From a virus, in the IMG/VR virus record IMGVR_UViG_3300044640_001478, positions 1-38,105 of that record: a stretch of DNA of 38,105 nucleotides. One strand, 5' to 3'. The notes beneath the pieces are model-generated. The model made no database searches. It was not told the DNA's origin and saw only the letters and a program-made list of their open reading frames with translations. Positions 18,182-25,556 of this stretch are shown here, piece by piece. Made by a program: the position numbers and the translations under genes. Numbering within the stretch: position 1 is the stretch's first letter; the number at the start of each line of letters is the position of its first letter.

Positions 18182-18789
18182 CCGCCGTACAGCAGTACTG
18201 GCACATCCGCGCGGGTGGCGCGTATGCGTCGCAGCGCTACCCACTGCCGGCTGGCCTCGATGGATTCCAGACGGCGGCGGTATCGCTGCTCGGCTCGCGC
18301 GTGCTGTCCTACCGCGACCCGCCGCCAGAGGGCTTTTTGTCTTCGGTCGCGCCGATTGCCGCGCGCCTGTCTGCGTCGCCGCGACTGCCGCTGCCCTACC
18401 AGCCGCCAGAGGGATTTGCGTCGACAGTGCAGCCGTTGTCGGCGGCGGTTGTGCAGTACACCCGCATCACGCTCGCGCCGCGGCCTGCTGAGGGCTTTGC
18501 GTCAGCCATGCAGCCGTTGTCGGCTGCGGTGACGCATTACACGCGCGTTTTGCTGGACGACCAGACGGCAGAGGGATTTTCCTCGACGCTTTTTCTGGCA
18601 GAATCCGAATCGGTATCGAACGGATATCGGCTGCGGACGCAGGAGGCTGAGGGCTTCGCCACGGGCGTGCTGCATCTGATCTCTGGCGCGTTTGGCGAGC
18701 CGCCCGACGTTGATCTCGGCCCGAACGACTTCGACTTGCGCCGCGCGCGGTCAACGGACAACAACTTCAACCTTGCGGAGCTTCGATAG
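18178..18789 (+). CDS. tail fibre-associated protein with 27-residue repeats
   Basis: 203 aa, ATGA-coupled to the J-like gene. Residues about 45-165 consist of four to five tandem 27-residue units, each starting P-(P/A)-EGF followed by SSxxxPLSAAVxxYTRxxL. The last part (DLGPNDFDLRRARSTDN) is unrelated to the repeat. Position suggests a distal tail or fibre component; function unknown. Confidence 0.75.
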   Translation: MTAVQQYWHIRAGGAYASQRYPLPAGLDGFQTAAVSLLGSRVLSYRDPPPEGFLSSVAPIAARLSASPRLPLPYQPPEGFASTVQPLSAAVVQYTRITLAPRPAEGFASAMQPLSAAVTHYTRVLLDDQTAEGFSSTLFLAESESVSNGYRLRTQEAEGFATGVLHLISGAFGEPPDVDLGPNDFDLRRARSTDNNFNLAELR

Positions 18790-18791
18790 AG

Positions 18792-19880
18792 ATGCCATCA
18801 CATCCCGTCAAGTGGTACTCCAGCGCCATGCCTGGCGCGCCAGCGCTGCGCAACGTGGCCGGCGATCTTATCGCCGTGCTCGACTGGTGCATCGTCAACG
18901 GCAGCGCGACCACGGCAGTGCAGTCGCTTGTGGTCGCGGTCAACGTGGCCACCGTGACCTTTGCCAGCGCGCACACGTTCCAGAAGCACCAGATCATCGA
19001 GATTGCGGGCGTGACCGGCGCGCTGACTGCGCTCAATAGTCAGTGGCGCGTCACCAGTGTGACCTCGCTGACGCTGACCTTTGCTGCGACCGGCATCGCC
19101 AACGGCACAGCGGCGGGGACGATCACCTGCAAGACGCCTAGTGTGGGGTGGCAGAAGGCGTTTTCCGGCACGAACAAGGCAGCGTATCGGTCGCAGGACG
19201 TGACCGGCACCAGGTTGTACCTGCGAGTCGATGACACCGGGACAACTACCGCGATCCCGACAGGTTACGAATCGATGTCCGGCGTCGACGTCGGAACCAA
19301 TCTGTTTCAGCCTTCGTCAAACAATGGCATCTACAAGTCATTTTCCTCAGCGCCGGCCCCGTGGTTTGTCGTGGCGGATGCGCGATCTGCATATTGGTGC
19401 GTTGCGGTTTCTGGGCTTGAGGCTCTGAACAACGTCTACGGCGGCGGTTTTGGCGACTTCGATGATTATGCGGTGGGGTCGCAGTACGGCTGCGTGCTGG
19501 GCGCTTACCTCGCCGGACAGGCTGGGATACTTAGCCCCGGCGGCACGGCAGGTATCGTGGCCGCACGCGGCTACTCCCTGGCCCCTGGCGAAGCGTCTCT
19601 CGAAAGAGGCGCGACCCCTGTCGCCAACGGTGCTTATCCAAACCCCGTGGACAGCGGGTTGCTCACGCTACGCCCGGTACTGCTGGTTGAATCGTCCAAT
19701 GTACGTGGAGCACTGCGCGGCGTCTTGGAGGTACTACCAAATGCAGGGCCGGCCGTGGGCACCATCATCGACTCCGGCGTGGGTTACGACGGCTTGGCGA
19801 TGATCGTGGCTACGTCTGGCGAAAATCCGCGCAGCGGTGGCGGACGGCGCAGCGCTATCGACCTGGTTGGGCCGTGGTGA
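18792..19880 (+). CDS. putative tail fibre/structural protein
   Basis: 362 aa. It begins MPSHPVKWYSSAMPGAPALRN, has a β-rich middle (VVAVNVATVTFASAHTFQKH), and contains aromatic/Gly-rich segments (YGGGFGDFDDYAVGSQYGC) as in receptor-contact modules. It lies in the fibre block after J. No enzymatic motif seen. Confidence 0.75.
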   Translation: MPSHPVKWYSSAMPGAPALRNVAGDLIAVLDWCIVNGSATTAVQSLVVAVNVATVTFASAHTFQKHQIIEIAGVTGALTALNSQWRVTSVTSLTLTFAATGIANGTAAGTITCKTPSVGWQKAFSGTNKAAYRSQDVTGTRLYLRVDDTGTTTAIPTGYESMSGVDVGTNLFQPSSNNGIYKSFSSAPAPWFVVADARSAYWCVAVSGLEALNNVYGGGFGDFDDYAVGSQYGCVLGAYLAGQAGILSPGGTAGIVAARGYSLAPGEASLERGATPVANGAYPNPVDSGLLTLRPVLLVESSNVRGALRGVLEVLPNAGPAVGTIIDSGVGYDGLAMIVATSGENPRSGGGRRSAIDLVGPW

Positions 19881-20173
19881 TGCGACTGATCGTTGGCGTC
19901 TTGCGCCGCGCCGACTTTGTTACTGGCGGCGCTTTCCGCGTGAGCGGCACCGTCACGGTGTCCGGAGCACCGGCGCAGCGACGCGTGGTGCTCTTTGATT
20001 CCGCGACCGGCCCGCGCCCGCTGCAACCTCTCCGCGCGACGTGGAGCGCCGCAGACGGCAGCTACAGCTTCCCCCGCATCGCTAACCGTCCGTACTTTGC
20101 CGTCGCGTTCGATCACGAGGGCACCTACAGATCAGAGATCGTCGATCCCGTAACCCTGGAGCCGATGCCGTGA
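19880..20173 (+). CDS. carboxypeptidase-regulatory/Ig-like β-sandwich tail protein
   Basis: 97 aa. ATG 19880 is chosen for its TGATG junction with the previous stop; in-frame GTGs at 19874 and 19877 are alternatives. The body RVSGTVTVSGAPAQRRVVLF...DGSYSFPRI is the standard CarboxypepD_reg/transthyretin-like β-sandwich pattern found in phage tails and adhesins. A short accessory domain of the fibre, coupled to both neighbours. Confidence 0.78.
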   Translation: MRLIVGVLRRADFVTGGAFRVSGTVTVSGAPAQRRVVLFDSATGPRPLQPLRATWSAADGSYSFPRIANRPYFAVAFDHEGTYRSEIVDPVTLEPMP

Positions 20174-21039
20174 GGATTCATTCCGCCATAGATGGGCGCT
20201 GGTCTATCCGCGTGAGCGGGCATCTGGTCGCCGAGTTTGCAAACCTTATAACCGACGTTGGACTGCACGGTTTGCAAGGGCTGCGCGTCGGCCAAAGTGC
20301 TGCGCTCGGGACGGACACGGCTGCGCCGTCGAACACAGATACCTCGATGGCCGGCGCGGTGTACGCCACGTCGATTATCGACACGACTACGTCCACCAGC
20401 CAGTCGCCGTTGTACCGCGAGTGCAACGTGACCTACCTGTGGGAGGTTGGGTCGATCAGCGGCGGGAACTTCTCCAGCATCGGCGTCTACGTCAGCAACG
20501 GTACGCTGTTTTCAAAGGCGCGGATCCTCGACGCACTGGGCCAGCCGACGACCATTAGCGTGACGCCGACGGATTTCATCGAGGCAACCTACACGCAACG
20601 GGAGTACATCGCCACTACGGACGCGACGTTCGCGAACTTTGTTGTCGATGGCATCTCGTACAGCGGCATCATCCGCCCCGTAACCGCGCTGAGCGGCCCG
20701 ATGGCAATGCCGGTTGCAGGCGCTATGCAGGAGACGATTCTGGCGGCCTACTCGGAGCCGCTGGGCGCGCTGCCAACCAGCCAATCGCCAAACGGCTTGC
20801 TCGGGAGCGTCTTTGGCGTGCTGGCAGCTTACGCCAACGATTACCAGCGTCAGGCAACCTATACATTCAGCCGCACGCAGGGTGTAGGAAACATCAAATC
20901 GCTGGTAATGTTGCGCGGGCAAAGTTCGAGTCTGCCTTACATGCACGCAATGGGGATCCAGTTTGCGAATCCCATCCCCAAGCCAGACACGCTGCAACTT
21001 GCAATCACGCTCGGCTGGAGTTGGGGCCGTGCTGCCTGA
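20170..21039 (+). CDS. putative tail fibre protein
   Basis: 289 aa with a GTG start overlapping the previous stop (GTGA at 20170). It has an N-terminal β region (WSIRVSGHLVAEFANLITDVGL) followed by Ser/Thr-rich sequence with YRECNVTYLWEVGSISGGNFSS, which resembles distal fibre proteins. The C-terminus ends with aliphatic strands (LQLAITLGWSWGRAA). No named family recognised. Confidence 0.72.
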   Translation: MRIHSAIDGRWSIRVSGHLVAEFANLITDVGLHGLQGLRVGQSAALGTDTAAPSNTDTSMAGAVYATSIIDTTTSTSQSPLYRECNVTYLWEVGSISGGNFSSIGVYVSNGTLFSKARILDALGQPTTISVTPTDFIEATYTQREYIATTDATFANFVVDGISYSGIIRPVTALSGPMAMPVAGAMQETILAAYSEPLGALPTSQSPNGLLGSVFGVLAAYANDYQRQATYTFSRTQGVGNIKSLVMLRGQSSSLPYMHAMGIQFANPIPKPDTLQLAITLGWSWGRAA

Positions 21040-21613
21040 CGGCGTACTGCGTGAGTCGGACGGCGTCGCAGAATTTTTGCCAGGCGACGACTCGCCAAAG
21101 CTCAGCGCAGTGTCGCGCGAACTTGGGCCAACAACCTTGCGCGCACCCGATGTCGTCGATTTGTTGGCCCGGATGTGGGTGTGCGAGCTTGTGGCCCCGA
21201 ATGTGATCCTTTATCCTGAGAGCAATCCACTGTCTTCGGAAACGCTTTTTGCGGCACCGGCAGGGGCTAAAACAGTGTCGCTCGCGTTCTCGCAAACCGG
21301 CTGGCCGCACGTGGTCGTCGGCGGAGACGGCGGAGCATGGTTATGGTGGTACGACACACTTGCGCAGCAATACGCGACGCTGGTACTGCCGGACTTGGCG
21401 ACGCCGATTTTGACGATGGACGACAAGCGCCGAGATGCGAGTTTGTCAAACCGCAACGACATCATTTTTTTTTACATCGCAGAACCTGGTCTATGCTATC
21501 GTTTGCAGCGTCAGCGATTTGCGACGGAACACGTGGCCGCCCACGACGTAGGCGGGGCTATTGTGCGTGCAGGGATGGCCGCCGATTGGCGGTTGTACGT
21601 CGAGATTGAGTGA
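21029..21613 (+). CDS. unknown protein at end of tail module
   Basis: 194 aa from GTG 21029, supported by GGAGTTGGGG 5-12 nt upstream and by an 11-nt overlap with the preceding gene; an upstream in-frame ATG (20963) would overlap more deeply. It contains WMWVCELVAPNVILYPE-like and VVVGGDGGAWLWWYDT segments with β-propeller-like strand character. It is the last gene before the membrane/lysis block. Could be a fibre assembly or tip accessory protein. Confidence 0.68.
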   Translation: MLPDGVLRESDGVAEFLPGDDSPKLSAVSRELGPTTLRAPDVVDLLARMWVCELVAPNVILYPESNPLSSETLFAAPAGAKTVSLAFSQTGWPHVVVGGDGGAWLWWYDTLAQQYATLVLPDLATPILTMDDKRRDASLSNRNDIIFFYIAEPGLCYRLQRQRFATEHVAAHDVGGAIVRAGMAADWRLYVEIE

Positions 21614-21626
21614 AAAGGAAAAATAA

Positions 21627-21812
21627 ATGCGGGAATTCATGTTGGGTATCGCGCTGGTTGCTCTTATCGTTGCGCTCGCAAGGGCGCGGGCGGACTCAAA
21701 ATACTGGGACGACGAAGACATCGGCACCACTAAGTTGCCTGCGCTTCCTCGCAGCAGATCGGCACCCGTGTCTGCCAAGCCAGGCGGCCCAGGCACGCCG
21801 AGACGGCGGTAA
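21627..21812 (+). CDS. small membrane protein
   Basis: 61 aa. One N-terminal transmembrane helix (MREFMLGIALVALIVALARA) followed by a polar, Pro/Arg-rich tail. RBS GGAAAA is upstream, and the stop overlaps the next ATG (TAATG). It could be a lysis regulator or superinfection exclusion factor; no specific evidence. Confidence 0.65.
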   Translation: MREFMLGIALVALIVALARARADSKYWDDEDIGTTKLPALPRSRSAPVSAKPGGPGTPRRR

Positions 21813-22237
21813 TGCATACGCTAATCGTTGCCGTACTCGCCGCGGTTTTCTTGCGGCACATCGGCAGCGAATGGTTTGCGTACCTGTGGGCTGACCCGGC
21901 AAACCCGTTGGCTGTGCCGGATGCCGAGCGCGAGCTTTACTACATTTTCGGCGGATTGCAAGGCGCGGTGTTGCTGGTCGCCTTTGCGGCTTTCGCTGCG
22001 CGCTGGCTGCGTGGCTGGTGGTTGGCGTCAATTTATGCGCTGATGGTCTACGGAGTTTTTCAGGAAACGCTGGTCGCGTTATGCGGCGCTGCTTACCTTT
22101 TTCTGAACGGCCCAGGCCCGTCTGATGTCGACAAAAGCGCGGGCATGTGCAACGCGGCGCACGGCTTGGAGGGATGGCTTGTGCTCTCCGTCGTTGTTTT
22201 GTCGGTGCTGTTGTGGAGCGCGCGCAATGATCGCTAA
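21812..22237 (+). CDS. multi-pass membrane protein, unknown
   Basis: 141 aa with about four hydrophobic segments: residues 3-20, 44-65 (YYIFGGLQGAVLLVAFAAFAA), 70-95 and 118-136. It starts inside a TAATG junction. It stands in the lysis block and may be a holin-type or exclusion protein, but it is longer than typical class I-III holins. Confidence 0.65.
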   Translation: MHTLIVAVLAAVFLRHIGSEWFAYLWADPANPLAVPDAERELYYIFGGLQGAVLLVAFAAFAARWLRGWWLASIYALMVYGVFQETLVALCGAAYLFLNGPGPSDVDKSAGMCNAAHGLEGWLVLSVVVLSVLLWSARNDR

Positions 22238-22586
22238 TGAGTCAATGGCAGCAAAATCTGCAATCGTTGGTGCCGCGGCTATCAGCATCGATAGCGTCTC
22301 CTGGCTGCTGTTCGGAGTGTCTCCGTCGGTGTGGGCCGGATCGTTTTCCGGGGCTCTGTTTGGCGCAACATGGTTCCACTGGGATTCGCGAGTCGGCAAA
22401 CCTTTGGCAGTAACGACAAATACTCTTGCCGGCGTGTTTTTGTCTGCCCTTTTCGCGGCGCACTTTTCAATTGGCGCAACGACGCATAGCGGCATCGGGT
22501 TTCTGATCGCTTGCGGCCCAGCGCTGATAATCCGCAAGATGCGCAACAGATTCCTGAGCGGCTCACACACGGGTGATAAACCATGA
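22227..22586 (+). CDS. putative holin-like membrane protein
   Basis: 119 aa from ATG 22227 (11-nt overlap with the preceding gene; ATG 22245 is possible). Three hydrophobic stretches: SAIVGAAAISIDSVSWLLFG, AGSFSGALFGATWFHW and the LAGVFLSALFAAHFSIGA segment. The C-terminus is charged (RKMRNRFLSG). Layout and position before the lysin candidate suit a holin or its antagonist. No direct family match is claimed. Confidence 0.6.
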   Translation: MIANESMAAKSAIVGAAAISIDSVSWLLFGVSPSVWAGSFSGALFGATWFHWDSRVGKPLAVTTNTLAGVFLSALFAAHFSIGATTHSGIGFLIACGPALIIRKMRNRFLSGSHTGDKP

Positions 22587-22849
22587 TCGACATTCTTTTT
22601 GCCGGCATTTCTAGTTTCGTCGCTATCGCCTCGATAATTGCGGTCAATAAATTTAACGACACCAGTGCGCTGGCAGAAAAAATCGCTGTGTCTATTGTAG
22701 GTGGTGGCGCGCTGATGAATCTCGTTGGGTTGTTGTCGTCTCAACTGACAAAAGTGCCTGCTGACTTGATGCTGCTGTCTGGCATTGCCATCTACATGAC
22801 GTTTAAATATCTGGCGCGGGGGGAAAAACCTGAGAAGGCAACAAAATGA
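22583..22849 (+). CDS. putative holin
   Basis: 88 aa, ATGA-coupled on both sides. Two to three hydrophobic helices: 3-20 (DILFAGISSFVAIASIIAV), 34-53 (IAVSIVGGGALMNLVGLLS) and 62-76, with a basic C-terminus (ARGEKPEKATK). Size and topology fit a small holin that would form membrane holes, and it directly precedes the DUF5675 lysin candidate. Confidence 0.6.
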   Translation: MIDILFAGISSFVAIASIIAVNKFNDTSALAEKIAVSIVGGGALMNLVGLLSSQLTKVPADLMLLSGIAIYMTFKYLARGEKPEKATK

Positions 22850-23262
22850 ATCTGTTATTGCGACGCGTGGAGCGCTGGCCGGGATCGACTATCGGAGAAC
22901 TATCAGTAGATAAGCAATTTGTTTGCTACACTGTAGAGGATGTTGTCAGGCCAAATAGTGTCAAGGTGCCTGGCGCGACGGCCATCCCTGCGGGCCGATA
23001 CCGGGTGATCGTTACGCACTCTCCGCGCTTTGGCGTGCCCCTGCCGCTGCTGCTCGACGTGCCTGGGTATTCTGGAGTGCGCATTCATCCCGGAAACACG
23101 GCGGCGGATACTGAGGGCTGTATACTGCCAGGTCTGGAGATGTGGGAAGGCGGGGTGCGCAAGTCTCGCGCCGCATTTGCTGCGTTGTTTTCCGGCATTC
23201 GTGCTGCCCTGGAATCCGGGGAAGAGATCTGGATCGAGATCGATGAGTCGTGGAAAACATGA
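22846..23262 (+). CDS. DUF5675 protein, lysin candidate
   Basis: 138 aa. It shows the DUF5675 pattern: FVCYTVED (25-32), IPAGRYRVIVTHSPRFG, and VRIHPGNTAADTEGCILPG, where His81 and Cys92 sit like the His/Cys pair of L,D-transpeptidase-type active sites. The biochemical role of DUF5675 is not established. No lysozyme, amidase or transglycosylase occurs elsewhere in the window, and this gene lies between the holin-like genes and the spanins, so a cell-wall role is plausible. Confidence 0.7.
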   Translation: MNLLLRRVERWPGSTIGELSVDKQFVCYTVEDVVRPNSVKVPGATAIPAGRYRVIVTHSPRFGVPLPLLLDVPGYSGVRIHPGNTAADTEGCILPGLEMWEGGVRKSRAAFAALFSGIRAALESGEEIWIEIDESWKT

Positions 23263-23420
23263 GTCATCGCACGCGCGGCACGGGCATCACGGACGCGCAG
23301 CGATACTGTGCCGAGCAACTGCACACCAGCCTGCGCGCCTGGCAACAGTGGGAGCGTGGCGAGCGGCGGATGCACCCGGCCTTCTACGCGCTCGCGAGAA
23401 TCAGATTGGAGCAAGCATGA
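23259..23420 (+). CDS. small XRE-like helix-turn-helix protein
   Basis: 53 aa, ATGA-coupled to the DUF5675 gene and to the following gene. The segment AEQLHTSLRAWQQWERGERRM is a recognition-helix type HTH (S-x-WQQWERGERR), followed by HPAFYALARIRLEQA. A single HTH this small inside a lysis operon could regulate it or be a degraded repressor remnant. Confidence 0.65.
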   Translation: MSHRTRGTGITDAQRYCAEQLHTSLRAWQQWERGERRMHPAFYALARIRLEQA

Positions 23421-23827
23421 ACTGCCAATTACTGCGAGAGATCACCGCGTGGCCTTGCCGAACGGTAACGGGGACTAACGGGGAAAGCGCGTTTGTGGTG
23501 GCTCCTCCAGTCAAGTTCTGGGATGGATCGTTGGTGCCGATGTATGTAATCGACCGCGGCGAGAGCATCGAGATAACAGACGATGGCTCACTCCTCCAGC
23601 ACTTGGACGCATCGGGCTTCGCGGTGAGCGCCGACGTGCGCCGGAAGAAGAGTCTGACTAACGCGCTTGCAAAGTGGGGCGTAGCACTCGATGACGAGTT
23701 GCGGATCGGCTGTAAGCCGCAGGATCTACGCCAAGCAATTCACCGCTTCATGGGAGCGCTGTTCTCCGCTGCGCACTGGGAACGTGCCTATAACACACAC
23801 ATGGCAGCCAGCAAGTCGGCGAGATGA
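23417..23827 (+). CDS. DUF1828-like protein
   Basis: 136 aa from ATG 23417 (ATGA overlap). PPVKFWDGSLVPMYVIDRG and IEITDDGSLLQHLDASGFAV correspond to the DUF1828 pattern (hydrophobic strands, then a D-D-G turn). DUF1828 often accompanies defence or toxin genes in bacteria; here it is in a late phage operon. Function unknown. Confidence 0.7.
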   Translation: MNCQLLREITAWPCRTVTGTNGESAFVVAPPVKFWDGSLVPMYVIDRGESIEITDDGSLLQHLDASGFAVSADVRRKKSLTNALAKWGVALDDELRIGCKPQDLRQAIHRFMGALFSAAHWERAYNTHMAASKSAR

Positions 23828-24162
23828 TCAGCCTGCCGCTGTCCTGGTGGATCGCCGTTGGCGCGGTATGCGCTGCGCTGGCCGTCGGCGGAGTGCAGTC
23901 GTGGCGGCTTGACCGCTGCCAGTCGGCGGCTCGCGATCTATCGGCGGAGCATGCCGCGCTAGTTGCAGCGGCAAATCGGCAGTCGGCAGCGGTAGAGGAA
24001 CTAGAGCGTACTGCGCAAACCAGGCTTGCAGACGCGCGCAGAATAACGCAGGCGGGCAAACTGCGAGCGCAGGCCATGGATGCACAGGCAGCCGCAATGC
24101 GTAACGCTCAAGCAGAATCTTGCGAGGCTGCGGTAAAGATCGTGCGGGATAGTCTGCGATGA
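23824..24162 (+). CDS. i-spanin (Rz-like)
   Basis: 112 aa with one N-terminal transmembrane helix (WWIAVGAVCAALAVGGVQSW, 8-27) and a long periplasmic helix rich in Ala/Glu/Gln/Arg forming a coiled coil (about 35-105). Ends ...AVKIVRDSLR. Classic Rz topology. It should fuse inner and outer membranes together with the next gene's lipoprotein during lysis. ATGA overlaps on both sides. Confidence 0.85.
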   Translation: MISLPLSWWIAVGAVCAALAVGGVQSWRLDRCQSAARDLSAEHAALVAAANRQSAAVEELERTAQTRLADARRITQAGKLRAQAMDAQAAAMRNAQAESCEAAVKIVRDSLR

Positions 24163-24425
24163 TTGATTCGCGTTATTTGATTGCAAAAATTGCAACAATT
24201 GCAACCTGCGGCTGCTCGTCCACTCCGCCGGTAGAAGTACGCGTACCAGTGCCTGTACCGTGCGTGGCCGCCGACGACGTGCCGCAGCGCCCGACGATTA
24301 CGGACGCGGCAGTGTTGCGTGACCTGCCCGATGGTCGGCTGGTGCTGACGATCGCAAGCGAGCGCGCAGCGCTGGCGGCATATGTGGAGCGCGCTGCGCC
24401 GCTGCTGGACTGGTGCGCGCGTTAG
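24159..24425 (+). CDS. o-spanin lipoprotein (Rz1-like)
   Basis: 88 aa. N-terminal signal sequence and a lipobox-like ATCGC around residues 15-19 (Cys17 or Cys19 as the lipidated residue), followed by PPVEVRVPVPVPC, the Pro-rich pattern of Rz1-type outer-membrane spanins. It overlaps the Rz gene only by 4 nt (a separated rather than embedded arrangement). It closes the rightward late operon; its stop sits in GTTAGAT. Confidence 0.8.
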   Translation: MIDSRYLIAKIATIATCGCSSTPPVEVRVPVPVPCVAADDVPQRPTITDAAVLRDLPDGRLVLTIASERAALAAYVERAAPLLDWCAR

Positions 24426-24511
24426 ATCACATCGCAGTTATGCACCCTCTCCACCGTCACTACCTCGCCTCGCCGCGCCTGGCCCACTTCCGAACTCCCA
24501 CCCTCCTGCCG

Positions 24512-24536
24512 AACTTGTAAGAGACCCTTACAAGTT
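24512..24536. terminator. perfect hairpin between convergent operons
   Basis: AACTTGTAAG - AGACC - CTTACAAGTT: a perfect 10-bp inverted repeat with a 5-nt loop, lying between the rightward lysis operon and the leftward cassette-like genes. There is no T tract on either side, so it could be a factor-assisted terminator or an operator instead. The rest of 24426-24608 shows no coding potential; a GTTATGC box at 24437 resembles an attC half-site. Confidence 0.5.
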
Positions 24537-24608
24537 GCCTGTTCCGCCAGCTCCCCCTCGGCATAGACCGCCTTTGCGTGCTGGGTGATGTTTTGGGGCG
24601 TGGTGTCG

Positions 24609-24667
24609 AACTAACGTGTGAGTTAAGGCCGCTGCGCAGCAGTCGGGCCTTGAACGACGGGTTAGGC
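24609..24667 (-). repeat. attC-like site A
   Basis: 59 bp. On the minus strand it reads R'' GCCTAAC, then CGTTCAAGGCC as L'', a GC-rich hairpin tip, GGCCTTAAC as L', and ends at an R'-like GTTAGTT. This is close to the layout of the aadA-type attC, including the one-base difference between TTCAAG and CTTAA that gives the extrahelical base. By that asymmetry the site points left. Confidence 0.85.
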
Positions 24668-24703
24668 GTCACCCGCGACGACGCCGCACACAAAGGAAAC
24701 GCA

Positions 24704-24892
24704 ATGTTTGGAATGCTCGAATCTCTGGCCAAAGCTGCTACCGCCGTGGTAACGGTGCCTGTTGCCGTTGTTGCCGATGTGGTGACGCTGGGCGGCGCAC
24801 TGACGGACAAGGACAAGCCCTACACCGCCGACGCCGTGGGCGACATGGTGGACAACCTGAAGGACGCCGCGCGCCCCAATGGTGGCAAGTGA
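24704..24892 (+). CDS. small conserved phage/plasmid-type hypothetical (cassette gene)
   Basis: 62 aa with RBS AAAGGAAA 3 nt before ATG 24704 (a longer in-frame start at 24578 would run through attC A and is rejected). It has an amphipathic N-terminal helix, VVTVPVAVVADVVTLGGALT and KDKPYTADAVGDMVDNLKDA. Similar short proteins recur in proteobacterial phages and plasmids; role unknown. It is the only rightward gene of the array, flanked by sites A and B, with its TGA one nt before attC B. Confidence 0.75.
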   Translation: MFGMLESLAKAATAVVTVPVAVVADVVTLGGALTDKDKPYTADAVGDMVDNLKDAARPNGGK

Positions 24893-24893
24893 C

Positions 24894-24944
24894 GCCTAAC
24901 CTGTCTTATCGTTTTCTCCCGTGCATAACACGTCGCAGTTAGGC
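24894..24944 (+). repeat. attC-like site B (degenerate centre)
   Basis: 51 bp with perfect outer boxes GCCTAAC (24894-24900) and GTTAGGC (24938-24944). The inner complementarity is weak (TGTCTTATC against GCATAACA), so orientation is uncertain. The right box supplies the TAA stop (24939-24941) of the leftward gene beginning at 25151. The sequence before the right box (CGCAGTTAGGC) resembles the half-site CGCAGTTATGC at 24434. Confidence 0.65.
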
Positions 24945-25151
24945 AGCACGGGCAGCCGCCAGCGCCACCAAGATTGCGTCCAGTTCTTCCCACCGGAACG
25001 CGCCAGCCATCCGCAACGGCATATCTGGCCCTGCGCCGTGCACCATGATCGAAGCGCCTTCGCAGTTCGACCAGGTGTTGATGGTCACGGTCATCTTGCC
25101 GGCGTCCACGAAAATCTCTTTGCTGTCGGTTTTCAGTTTTTCGAGTTTCAT
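24939..25151 (-). CDS. small conserved hypothetical (cassette gene)
   Basis: 70 aa from ATG 25151, preceded on the minus strand by GGAGAAACGA as RBS. An upstream extension would read through attC C and is unlikely. The C-terminal half (TWSNCEGASIMVHGAG, RMAGAFRWEELDAILVALAAAR) has a pattern seen in short proteins of proteobacterial phages; function unknown. Its TAA lies in the right core box of attC B. Confidence 0.75.
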   Translation of the reverse strand: MKLEKLKTDSKEIFVDAGKMTVTINTWSNCEGASIMVHGAGPDMPLRMAGAFRWEELDAILVALAAARAA

Positions 25152-25162
25152 TCGTTTCTCCT

Positions 25163-25216
25163 GCCTAACTGCCCGTTCCAGCGGACGCATTCGCGCTGCT
25201 GAACGGCGCGTTAGCC
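25163..25216 (+). repeat. attC-like site C
   Basis: 54 bp: GCCTAAC, CCGTTCCAGCGGACGC, short tip, GCGCTGCTGAACGG, GTTAGCC. The left arm has one extra C compared with the right arm (TTCCAGC versus GCTGAA), the asymmetry expected of an attC, giving a rightward orientation. It is the most typical short attC of the array. Confidence 0.88.
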
Positions 25217-25393
25217 CGCATTCCATTTCCCTGCACACAGATCGAGAAAGTCCTCGGGGTCAAGCTCAACAACGTAGTCGCCGTCGCCGTGGGACAGTGG
25301 GTCTGACTTCACATCAGCTACGAGTCGTTCCGCCTTCGCAATCTCTTTACCCCAGTTCCTTTGCATTTCTGCGGTGTATTTCCTCTTTTCCAC
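25211..25393 (-). CDS. small hypothetical (cassette gene)
   Basis: 60 aa with a GTG start at 25393 (GAGAGGA about 5 nt upstream on the minus strand). It is charged and helical in the first half (KRKYTAEMQRNWGKEIAKAERLVADV) and acidic later (DGDYVVELDPEDFLDLC). No family recognised. Its TAA is formed by the right box of attC C. Confidence 0.65.
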   Translation of the reverse strand: MEKRKYTAEMQRNWGKEIAKAERLVADVKSDPLSHGDGDYVVELDPEDFLDLCAGKWNAG

Positions 25394-25430
25394 TTAATTC
25401 CTCTCGTCGAGGTTAGCTCGAACGTTAGGC
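25394..25430 (+). repeat. attC-like site D, left half degenerate
   Basis: The right half GGTTAGCTCGAACGTTAGGC (25411-25430) is a standard L'-R' end, almost identical to the right ends of sites E and H. The expected left GCCTAAC is absent; only a short CCTC/GAGG stem (25402-25414) stands in its place. Probably a truncated site, perhaps no longer recombinogenic. Confidence 0.6.
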
Positions 25431-25556
25431 CGCTTGGGGCCGCTCGGGGCGCATGCACTTGCCGTTGTGCGCGCAGTGCGGTTGCCATACGCAGTCGTGC
25501 TCGGTGGCGCACTTCCGGCTGCTCTCGGTTGCCAGCGCGTCACGCAAGCGCTGCAT
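25425..25556 (-). CDS. small Cys/His-rich protein, possible 3' part of the upstream gene
   Basis: 43 aa: RLRDALATESSRKCATEHD...CVWQPHCAHNGKC. Four Cys and three His are spaced like a small metal site. The start ATG 25556 lies in the last 48-bp repeat, and the frame overlaps the end of the coiled-coil gene, 17 nt before its stop. This pairing suggests either translational coupling or an old single gene split by a frameshift at the repeat boundary. TAA in the attC D core. Confidence 0.55.
   Translation of the reverse strand: MQRLRDALATESSRKCATEHDCVWQPHCAHNGKCMRPERPQAA

Noticed and set aside
16613-18244. 543-codon open frame on the minus strand opposite the J-like gene
   Set aside because: High-GC shadow frame; Arg/His-rich composition, no RBS, and the plus strand carries a clear J-like protein.
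24426-24608. Integron integrase or attI site near the array
   Set aside because: No tyrosine recombinase motif in any frame of the window and no recognisable attI; only the attC-type sites are supported.
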